A stretch of 15,416 bases of DNA from Pseudomonadota bacterium (GTDB lineage: Bacteria > Pseudomonadota > Gammaproteobacteria > Steroidobacterales > Woeseiaceae): contig JADFKA010000008.1 of NCBI GenBank assembly GCA_022565135.1, positions 1 to 15,416 on the forward strand, given 5' to 3'. The notes below the pieces were generated by a model. It was given only the letters and a program-made list of their open reading frames with translations. It made no database searches and had not been told where the DNA came from. Positions within the stretch are counted from its first letter, which is position 1. Each line of letters begins with the position of its first letter. A program made the translations under genes and the position numbers. Positions 7,759-13,874 of this stretch are shown in pieces.

Positions 7759-8702
7759 CGCGTCCTTCTGCCAAGCGCAGCTTGCAGCTTGCTGATGGGA
7801 TCATCCTGCGTGGACATCGACATCAGGTGAATGCCGTAACGGTGGCAAAACGCTTCAAGCTCCTTGCGCCGAGCAAGAAACGCGTTTCTGTAGTCGCGAC
7901 GTGCGGCTTTCGCCACCGTATCGATCGCAATCTCATCATCGCGAGAGACAAGTCGGTAGCGTCCGGGTAGTGGCAATTCGCGTTCGAGCGGGTCGTTGAG
8001 AAACACAGCCAACACCTCACTGTGGCGAGCAACATTGGACAGATATGCCTTCGCGGCCCGCGAAAAGCCGAGAAAATCACTCAATATCACGACCAGACTG
8101 CCCGGTCGTGCTACTCGTCTTAGCGCGGCCATTGCCCGAGTTAGTGGCGGCTCCTCATCATTGCCATTCGTGGGTTCGCGGTGCTCCCAGTCCGGATGAC
8201 CGACAAGCTCGTGGATAAATCGGAGCGCCGCCCGGCGACCGAGCTTCGGTCTGAGTTCGCGATGCGTTGAATCGCCGAAAATCAACCCGCCGAGCCGGTC
8301 ACCGCGATGATGCGCCGCCCAGGACAGTAGCGCCGCGGCGCGGCTCGCATTAACGGACTTGAAGCAACCCTGGGTCGCGAAATGCATATTCGAACGCAGA
8401 TCCACGACCACGAGCACCGGGCGCTCACGCTCCTCGCGAAATAATTTCGTGTACGCCATGGTGCTCCTGGCGGTCACGCGCCAGTCGATGCTGCGCGGAT
8501 CATCGCCGGGCTGATAGGGCCGTGACTCGTCGAACTCCATGCCACGACCACGGAAATGCGAGACATAGGCGCCGGTTTGCAATGACTTGATTCGCAAGAC
8601 GTCGAGTGCGATCCCTCGCGCCGGACCATTAAGCCGGATCAGGCCTGCCTGGCTAACGCTAACCGGCGATACGGGTTCGGCAATGTGATCGAGCGCGGCC
8701 AT
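7755..8702 (-). CDS. DUF58 domain protein (cytoplasmic VWA-like partner of MoxR)
   Basis: This 315-residue protein has no membrane segment. The DUF58 core appears as RGRGMEFDESRPYQPGDD, then SIDWRVTARS, then KLFREERERP (residues about 51-94), the most conserved part of the family. A VWA-like fold follows from VLVVVDLRSNM onward. The metal-binding DxSxS motif is degenerate: Asp101 is present but positions 103 and 105 are Arg and Asn. From general memory this D-x-R-S variant is common in this proteobacterial subgroup, so it is not evidence of decay. DUF58 proteins are encoded next to MoxR ATPases and are believed to be their direct partners. ATG 8702 shares one base with the moxR stop (TAATG). 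Confidence 0.9.
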   Translation of the reverse strand: MAALDHIAEPVSPVSVSQAGLIRLNGPARGIALDVLRIKSLQTGAYVSHFRGRGMEFDESRPYQPGDDPRSIDWRVTARSTMAYTKLFREERERPVLVVVDLRSNMHFATQGCFKSVNASRAAALLSWAAHHRGDRLGGLIFGDSTHRELRPKLGRRAALRFIHELVGHPDWEHREPTNGNDEEPPLTRAMAALRRVARPGSLVVILSDFLGFSRAAKAYLSNVARHSEVLAVFLNDPLERELPLPGRYRLVSRDDEIAIDTVAKAARRDYRNAFLARRKELEAFCHRYGIHLMSMSTQDDPISKLQAALGRRTR

Positions 8703-9670
8703 TACGGCACACCGACGCCATCCAGAACTCGCTCGATGATCGAGTTCGCATCAACACCGTCGGCCTCAGCCTCAAAACTTAAGACCAGCCGATGCCGCAA
8801 TACGTCAGGAGCGACTGCCTGTATGTCTTCGGGTCCAACGTAGTCCCGGCGCGAAAGCCAGGCGTGCGCTCGCGCAGCGCGATCGATACCCATACACGCG
8901 CGCGGACTGGCACCATAAAGTATCTGCCCGTCGAGCGACTTGTCTACGCGACCAGGGTCGCGCGTCGCCACGACGATATTGACGATGTACTTCTCGAGTT
9001 CACTGGCGAGGTGCAGTCGCAAGACGTCCTGACGTGCCTGCATGATCGATTCGACAGACAATAACTCGGGTGGTTGAAATGCATCCCTCTGCATGGCTTT
9101 TGCTTCTTCACGGTTCAACACCATGATGCGACGCTCGTCCTCGACCGTCGGGTAACCAACCTCGATGTGCAGCAGAAATCGATCCAGCTGCGCTTCGGGC
9201 AACGGGTACGTGCCTTCCTGCTCGATTGGATTTTGCGTCGCCATTACCATGAACAGATCATCGAGTTCATAGCTCTTGTCACCAACTGTAATCTGTCGTT
9301 CTTCCATCGCCTCGAGCAGCGCCGACTGCACTTTGGCCGGCGCACGATTGATCTCATCGGCAAGGATCAGGTTATGGAACAGCGGACCCTTGCGAAATTC
9401 GAAGGTGCCCTCCTGCGGCCGGTAGATATCGGTGCCGGTCAAATCAGCCGGTAACAAATCGGGAGTGAATTGAATGCGGTGAAAATCGCATTCGATGCTT
9501 TCGGCAAGCACCTTGATGGCACGTGTCTTCGCAAGGCCCGGCGCTCCCTCAACGATAAGATGTCCATCGCAGAGCAACGCAATGATCATCCTGTTGATCA
9601 GGTGCGACTGACCGATGATCAACGAGCTCGCATGCGCCTCAAGTTGTTGGAATTGTTCTATGACGCTCAT
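8702..9670 (-). CDS. moxR: MoxR-family AAA+ ATPase
   Basis: This 322-residue cytoplasmic ATPase is the first gene of the operon. Numbering from the chosen ATG, Walker A is GAPGLAKT (42-49) and Walker B is LILADE (101-106). Sensor 1 lies in the ATQNP segment (about 144-148), followed by the LDRF arginine (about 164), and a sensor 2-like ASPRA lies in the C-terminal lid. The PADLTGTDIY and EGTYPLPEAQLDRFL segments are MoxR hallmarks. Family members such as those in Francisella, Rhizobium and Paracoccus act as chaperone-like machines with VWA partners, often linked to envelope stress or metalloenzyme maturation; the substrate here is unknown. ATG 9670 is preferred over the adjacent TTG 9673 because a CGGAG site sits six bases upstream. 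A good promoter precedes it. Confidence 0.95.
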   Translation of the reverse strand: MSVIEQFQQLEAHASSLIIGQSHLINRMIIALLCDGHLIVEGAPGLAKTRAIKVLAESIECDFHRIQFTPDLLPADLTGTDIYRPQEGTFEFRKGPLFHNLILADEINRAPAKVQSALLEAMEERQITVGDKSYELDDLFMVMATQNPIEQEGTYPLPEAQLDRFLLHIEVGYPTVEDERRIMVLNREEAKAMQRDAFQPPELLSVESIMQARQDVLRLHLASELEKYIVNIVVATRDPGRVDKSLDGQILYGASPRACMGIDRAARAHAWLSRRDYVGPEDIQAVAPDVLRHRLVLSFEAEADGVDANSIIERVLDGVGVP

Positions 9671-9700
9671 CAATGACTCCGGTGCCTAAATCGGCGTGCC

Positions 9701-9729
9701 ATTTTAGAGAGGATGCGCGGACAGGCCAA
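9701..9729 (-). promoter_or_regulatory. Sigma70-type promoter of the MoxR/Bat operon
   Basis: On the minus strand TTGGCC (9729-9724) and TAAAAT (9706-9701) are separated by exactly 17 bases. Transcription would start near 9694, leaving a leader of roughly 24 bases that contains the CGGAG ribosome-binding site of moxR. It is the only clear promoter upstream of the six overlapping genes, so it probably drives the whole unit. Confidence 0.65.
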
Positions 9730-9808
9730 CCAGTCGCTGCATTTTTTTCTCATTCGGGCCTCAGTTCGGTAATAATGCTCCCCTTGTGACCGCGGCAGAA
9801 TCGTTACA

Positions 9809-10336
9809 TTGCAGAAAATTCCGGGAAAATGCGCCACAGATGGCCCGCCTATTACCATAATCGGCCATTTTCTGGTGCTCGCGGCATCGCTGGTATTGTC
9901 GTTCTGTCCGGCCACTGCCGTTGCAGATGACAAGCTTGACGCAGTATTCGACAAGGACGTTCTGGTCATCAAGGCGAGCGAGCACGCCTGCCATCGGATC
10001 AATATTTACATCGCGACCAGCAATGCGCAACGCAGCCGTGGCCTGATGTTTGTGCGAAATTTGCCGCCAATGAGCGGCATGCTCTTCATTTATGACCGCG
10101 AGGACTACTACTCGATGTGGATGAAGAACACTTACATACCGCTCGATATTCTGTTCGCCCGGAGCGACGGCCGTGTTTCGTCGATCGCGCGCGATACCGA
10201 ACCACTGTCGCTGCGGTCAATCTCTTCGATTGAGCCAGTCACTTATGTTCTGGAACTCAACGCCGGCACAGCAGAACGCTTGCACATCGACGAGAAGAGC
10301 CGCCTGTTGTGGGGACCTACTCTTGGTGCTGAGTAG
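9809..10336 (+). CDS. Secreted DUF192 domain protein
   Basis: This 175-residue protein has a hydrophobic signal segment (about 20-36) ending near ATAVADD, so the mature protein is probably periplasmic. The DUF192 domain (about 60-162) is clear: RSRGLM (75-80), then GMLFIYDR, then MWMKNTYIPLDI (103-114), then VLELNAGTAER (147-157). The family has a compact beta-fold and unknown biochemical function. The start is uncertain: TTG 9809 is the earliest possible and has no good ribosome-binding site, and a GTG at 9875 just before the signal core is another option. It is divergent from moxR; a weak candidate promoter is TAATAAT at 9770-9776 with TTCTCA 17 bases upstream. A small membrane ORF overlaps its 3' end. 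Confidence 0.85.
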   Translation: MQKIPGKCATDGPPITIIGHFLVLAASLVLSFCPATAVADDKLDAVFDKDVLVIKASEHACHRINIYIATSNAQRSRGLMFVRNLPPMSGMLFIYDREDYYSMWMKNTYIPLDILFARSDGRVSSIARDTEPLSLRSISSIEPVTYVLELNAGTAERLHIDEKSRLLWGPTLGAE

Positions 10337-10523
10337 CAACCAGCGTAACTGGACTGTATTTTTCGGCGCGGCCGCAATTACGGCCATGTCTGCGGCATTA
10401 TTTCTTATTAAAGCCGGTATTAACGACGACAATATTCGCCTGACATCACGGCTAAGCGCACCGGCCGCGTTCGTCTTGTCCTTCCTGCCTGGCAACCACG
10501 TTATTTCGTCGATCAAGAATTAA
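10326..10523 (+). CDS. Small membrane ORF, possibly a truncated heme/ferric-reductase-like protein
   Basis: A 65-codon frame starts at GTG 10326 (or TTG 10323) inside the end of the DUF192 gene and stops at TAA 10521-10523. A GGGGA ribosome-binding site lies 7-10 bases upstream. It has a predicted helix (residues about 9-29, VFFGAAAITAMSAALFLIKA), then DDNIRLTSRLSAPAAFVLSFLP, which resembles the beginning of the second helix in ferric-reductase-like transmembrane proteins. The remaining helices expected of such a protein are missing because the frame ends against the convergent MltF gene. It may be a genuine small protein or the stump of a larger gene; the family link is from recollection and weak. 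Confidence 0.42.
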   Translation: MLSSNQRNWTVFFGAAAITAMSAALFLIKAGINDDNIRLTSRLSAPAAFVLSFLPGNHVISSIKN

Positions 10524-12091
10524 GTACTGCTCAGTGATTGCCTCTGGGCGCGGTCTTCCCACGCCATACGGTAAGCAACGTAGTATTTGAATACGTTTCT
10601 GACATAGCGGACCGTCTCGCGCCCGATCTTGCGGGCCGCAATCAATTCCACATTATCGAGCCACAGGTTGGGATCGTGCCCTTCGGCGGCGGCCAGGTTG
10701 CGCAAGCGCTGTATCTTCGCAGGCCCGGCATTGTAGGCCGCCAGCGCGAATAGCCACTGCTGTAGCTCTCCCATTTCAGGATCGGAGAAATAGCGATCCA
10801 TCAGGAAACGCATATACCTCGCGCCTGCCCTGATGTTGTCGGCCGGGCTCGATATGTCGTCAATGCCGACATTACGATCGGCCGCGGTTGAAGGCTTTAT
10901 TTGCATGATGCCGATAGCACCGGCAGGACTTTTCTTACTATGATCCAGTTCCGACTCCTGGTACGCTTGTGCCGCAAGCATCAGCGGATCGAGGCTATTC
11001 TCCACTGCGCTGGAGCGGAAGAGCTCCAGCAGCGGTCGAAGTCGTTCGACGCTTTCGTCTGAGGACGAGTTTCGAACCCAGTCGAGATTTTCCATGTAAC
11101 GATTGATCAACACGTTCCCGATCAACGTACCTTGACGATGGTCCCGCGCAAAACTGTTGATCGCTGCGGCCAGTTGCGGGCTGTCTTTGCGAAAGACCCA
11201 TGCGATCTCTCCGCCAGCATGAACCACGAGATCCTTCCTGACATTCATATCGGGAAACACTTTTGACCAGTAACTCGCATTGAAGCTGTTGACAACGGTG
11301 GCTGACACCAGCCCGGCGTTCACCATGTCGAGTATGTCCTGGGTTCTTAGGAATTCATTGGCTTCATCGATACGCACGGGCTTGAGTCCGCGGCCAATCA
11401 AGTCCTTGTTTAACTCGGACAGATGCTCGAAGTAACTGGACGATTTGCGAACGTATACGGTGCGCCCGGAAAGATCGTCGAGAACCGCGACGTCGTCACC
11501 TTTGCCAGGTGCAAAAACGACTATTTCATCGACGTTTCTCACCAGTGGAATCGAAAAGTCGACCAGATCAGAGCGGGCATCGGTGATGGTTAGATCGGCT
11601 GCCACCAGATCTGCATTGCCATTTAGCAGTGCCGGGATCAATTTGTCCCGGCTTACTGGCATCGGCAGGATTTCAATCTGATCCAGTCCACGACCTAGAT
11701 TTTCATTAAGTTCTTTCTGCAACAACACCAACAGTTCGGCAACGATGCCGCGGGGCTTGCCACGATAATAAAAAAACTGCGGCCCACCCGAAACAACGAG
11801 GGTCCGGACAACGCGACGCTCCGCCATACCACCCAGGTCGCCCAACCACGCCGCCGTCAGCGCACTAAACTGCTCGGGCAACAACTCATTTAGCGACGAC
11901 AGTAGCTCATCCGTATCATTTTGTTTCTGGTCAAGCTGGGCAACTTGAGTTACTGCTGGAGCGGTTTCTGTTGGCAGACTGGCAGATGATTCGTTTTTGG
12001 TAGGGTCTGTCGGTTCCGCACAAGCCGTTGCCAGCAACAGAGTTGTGCATACAATCGCGAGTGACGTGTTTGCTCTCATGTCGCCTGACAT
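10520..12091 (-). CDS. mltF: MltF-like membrane-bound lytic transglycosylase
   Basis: This 523-residue lipoprotein has a signal sequence ending in LLLATAC, with Cys24 as probable lipidation site. A low-complexity linker runs to about residue 65. A periplasmic binding-protein family 3 domain follows (about 92-335; LVAADLTITDARSDLVDFS), and then an SLT lysozyme-like domain (about 355-510). Catalytic Glu379 lies in AYQESELDH, with GIMQIKP (394-400) and AYNAG (452-456) as conserved active-site motifs. MltF cleaves glycan strands to 1,6-anhydro-muropeptides at the inner face of the outer membrane, and its binding-protein domain regulates activity by muropeptides. The start may instead be ATG 12079 (residue 5), giving a neater signal peptide. 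Its stop overlaps the stop of the convergent small ORF in TTAA. Confidence 0.92.
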   Translation of the reverse strand: MSGDMRANTSLAIVCTTLLLATACAEPTDPTKNESSASLPTETAPAVTQVAQLDQKQNDTDELLSSLNELLPEQFSALTAAWLGDLGGMAERRVVRTLVVSGGPQFFYYRGKPRGIVAELLVLLQKELNENLGRGLDQIEILPMPVSRDKLIPALLNGNADLVAADLTITDARSDLVDFSIPLVRNVDEIVVFAPGKGDDVAVLDDLSGRTVYVRKSSSYFEHLSELNKDLIGRGLKPVRIDEANEFLRTQDILDMVNAGLVSATVVNSFNASYWSKVFPDMNVRKDLVVHAGGEIAWVFRKDSPQLAAAINSFARDHRQGTLIGNVLINRYMENLDWVRNSSSDESVERLRPLLELFRSSAVENSLDPLMLAAQAYQESELDHSKKSPAGAIGIMQIKPSTAADRNVGIDDISSPADNIRAGARYMRFLMDRYFSDPEMGELQQWLFALAAYNAGPAKIQRLRNLAAAEGHDPNLWLDNVELIAARKIGRETVRYVRNVFKYYVAYRMAWEDRAQRQSLSST

Positions 12092-12100
12092 TTCTGATGC

Positions 12101-12247
12101 TTACCTGAACTGAACTAAAAATTCCATCGCATGGAACGACAGCGGATCATGATACAACAGCTTCAGAATGGAATTCAGATCGCCGCCCTTTGGCGTCAGT
12201 TTCTTAATGCACGTTTTCGAGTAGTCGACCTCGTGCCGCGGAATCAC
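12101..12247 (-). CDS. Unrecognised 48-codon ORF between aminotransferase and mltF
   Basis: An open frame from GTG 12247 to TAA 12103-12101 reads like genuine protein: KTCIKKLTPKGGDLNSIL then LLYHDPLSFHAMEFLVQFR. It contains one Cys, a GGDL turn and an amphipathic-looking C-terminal half. It fills nearly the entire gap between the aminotransferase stop (TAG 12251) and mltF (ATG 12091), and it is in the same frame as the aminotransferase, two codons after its stop. No ribosome-binding site precedes the GTG. Its stop overlaps an AGGTAA that could serve as ribosome-binding site for mltF, suggesting coupling. I do not recognise the family; it may be a small gene or a remnant of a longer one. Confidence 0.45.
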   Translation of the reverse strand: MIPRHEVDYSKTCIKKLTPKGGDLNSILKLLYHDPLSFHAMEFLVQFR

Positions 12248-12250
12248 AGG

Positions 12251-13435
12251 CTACGACAAGACGGCGGCGATTGAGTCGGCGAGGTATTCGATGTTGCCGG
12301 GAGCAATTCCGGCCACGTTGATGCGGCTCGAGTCCACCATGTAGACGCCGAAGTCCTTTTTCAGCCGCTCGACTTGCTCCTTGCTTATACCGAGGAAACA
12401 GAACATTCCGGTGGCGCGTACCAGGTGAGAGAAATCGTGCCCAGACGCTTTCACCTTTAGTGCGTCGTGCAGGAGCGAGCGCATGTCGCGCAGCCGATCA
12501 CGCATCGTATAGAGTTCGACGGTCCATCGCGCACGCAATTCGGCGTCCAGCAGAATCAAACCGACGACGGCGGCACCGTGATCGGGCGGCATCGAGTACA
12601 ACGTGCGCACATAAGAACCGGCCTGACTGGCGAGGATGTCGCGACTGTTTATATCAGTGAGGAGAAACGACAGCGCTCCAATTCGCTCACGATACAGGCC
12701 GAAATTCTTTGAACCGGATGTAGACACGATCATTTCGGGCACGGCACTGGCCATGTGCCGAACGGCGAAAGCGTCTGTATCGAGATCCACGGCAAAGCCC
12801 TGATATGCCATGTCGATGAACGGCACAAGCTCGCGCTCGACAACAATGTCGGTTATCTCGCGCCACTGCTCCTCGCTTGGATCGAGGCCCGTAGGATTGT
12901 GGCAACAGGCGTGAAACAGGACGAGATCTCCCTTCGGCACCTTGTGCAACGAATCGAGCATCGCCTCAAATTGGATGACATGATTCACGACGTCGTAATA
13001 CGGATAAGGCTTGAGCGTCATGCCGGCACCGCCAAGCAGGGGCACATGGTTATTCCAGGTCGGCTCACTAACCCAGATCGTGGCTTTTTCCGTGGCGCGA
13101 AGTATCAGTCCCGCCGCTACGCGTAGTGACCCTGAACCACCCGGTGTCTGAATCGTCATGAGCCGATCTTCAGGAACTGAATTTGCAAATGCGAGCGACT
13201 GAATCGCTGCGTTAAAAGAGGCGTTGCCGGCCGTGCTGATATAGGACTTGCTGTCCTGCGATTCGACCAGCCGTTGCTCGGCCTCCTTGACGACATCGAG
13301 GATCGGAGTCTCACCGTCTGCATTGCGGTACACGCCAACGCCAAGATCGATTTTTTCCGCGCGCGGGTCGTCCCGATGTTCGGTAATCAGGCCCAGGATG
13401 GCATCCGCGGGACTGGCTTGCAGCGATTCAAACAA
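12251..13435 (-). CDS. aspC: Aspartate/aromatic aminotransferase (class I, AspC/TyrB type)
   Basis: This 394-residue cytoplasmic PLP enzyme follows E. coli AspC from its first residues (MFESLQASPADAILGL) to its last. Lys243 in GSKNFGLYRERIGA should form the Schiff base. Other visible active-site residues are Trp126 (EPTWNNH), Asn180 (CHNPTG), Asp208 and Tyr211 (IDMAYQGF), Arg251 and Arg371 (SSRINVAG). Arg277 before LYSMPP corresponds to the arginine that binds the distal carboxylate, so aspartate/glutamate are likely substrates, though TyrB-like aromatic activity is possible. TTG 13435 is the only usable start: upstream in frame lie GCA, ACT and then a TAA preceded by ATG. It lies 21 bases after the HiPIP stop, so the two are probably co-transcribed. 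Confidence 0.93.
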   Translation of the reverse strand: MFESLQASPADAILGLITEHRDDPRAEKIDLGVGVYRNADGETPILDVVKEAEQRLVESQDSKSYISTAGNASFNAAIQSLAFANSVPEDRLMTIQTPGGSGSLRVAAGLILRATEKATIWVSEPTWNNHVPLLGGAGMTLKPYPYYDVVNHVIQFEAMLDSLHKVPKGDLVLFHACCHNPTGLDPSEEQWREITDIVVERELVPFIDMAYQGFAVDLDTDAFAVRHMASAVPEMIVSTSGSKNFGLYRERIGALSFLLTDINSRDILASQAGSYVRTLYSMPPDHGAAVVGLILLDAELRARWTVELYTMRDRLRDMRSLLHDALKVKASGHDFSHLVRATGMFCFLGISKEQVERLKKDFGVYMVDSSRINVAGIAPGNIEYLADSIAAVLS

Positions 13436-13441
13436 AGTTGC

Positions 13442-13447
13442 TTACAT
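13442..13447 (-). promoter_or_regulatory. ATG-TAA start-stop in frame upstream of the aminotransferase
   Basis: On the minus strand an ATG (13447-13445) is followed directly by TAA (13444-13442). It lies six bases before, and in the same frame as, the TTG start at 13435. It could be a minimal start-stop that stalls ribosomes, or a chance or mutational loss of a former ATG start. No strong ribosome-binding site precedes it. Confidence 0.35.
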
Positions 13448-13456
13448 CGATTGCGT

Positions 13457-13780
13457 TCAGGCCTTCGGCGCCCAGACCGAGCACCAGCCCTTCGAATTGA
13501 CGAGCTTGCCGACGAAAATCTGGCACGGCCGCCATTCGTCGCCGTCATTGCCCTGCAACAGCGCGCAGTTGGCGCAAATCTGATCCGGAGCCGGGTTAGC
13601 GCGAGTCGCCGGATCGACCGTGCTTGCATCGTGCGTGTATTTCATGGCATTCGCCATTGGATCATCTTCCGTAAGTTGCGGCAGATCCTGAGCTATTGCG
13701 TCTCGACCGGGTTGCAACAGGCAACCGGCGGCAGCGACAGCTGATAATTGGATAAACTTGCGACGTGCGATCTTGCTCAC
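13457..13780 (-). CDS. High-potential iron-sulfur protein (HiPIP), Tat-exported
   Basis: This 107-residue precursor has a twin-arginine signal (ARRKFIQLSAVAAAG, Arg6-Arg7) and a likely cleavage after AIA at residue 30, leaving a mature protein of about 77 residues. Four cysteines, Cys69, Cys72, Cys86 and Cys100 (spacing C-x2-C-x13-C-x13-C), would bind one [4Fe-4S] cluster. The GWCSVWAPKA end and the KYTHDA segment near the start of the mature protein are typical of the family. HiPIPs shuttle single electrons in the periplasm, usually from the cytochrome bc1 complex to a terminal oxidase or photosynthetic reaction centre. GTG 13780 is chosen because a GAGGAG site lies six bases upstream and because it puts the Tat motif at the N-terminus. 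The frame can be extended to 13948, but the added residues are not signal-like. Confidence 0.9.
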   Translation of the reverse strand: MSKIARRKFIQLSAVAAAGCLLQPGRDAIAQDLPQLTEDDPMANAMKYTHDASTVDPATRANPAPDQICANCALLQGNDGDEWRPCQIFVGKLVNSKGWCSVWAPKA

Positions 13781-13874
13781 GGGAGTCTCCTCATAGTGTC
13801 TGTGACTCGGGCGGAACGTCTCCAGAATCAGGCATTCTAAACAATTATGCAATTTCAGCGACCTATTGTAGTCG
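13781..13874. promoter_or_regulatory. Divergent intergenic region, HiPIP / metallopeptidase
   Basis: This 94-base gap separates divergent genes and should hold promoters for both. Towards HiPIP the minus strand shows -10-like hexamers TACAAT (near 13868-13873), CATAAT and TAGAAT (near 13845-13858), none with a well-spaced convincing -35. An AT-rich core lies at about 13845-13865. Assignment to either direction is tentative. Confidence 0.3.

Noticed and set aside
9671..9673. TTG start for moxR
   Set aside because: The next codon is ATG with an ideally spaced CGGAG site; the TTG is unnecessary.
12251..12253. TAG as recoded pyrrolysine or readthrough codon extending the aminotransferase
   Set aside because: The aminotransferase already ends where AspC proteins normally end and no recoding element is visible; the following frame is treated as a separate small ORF.
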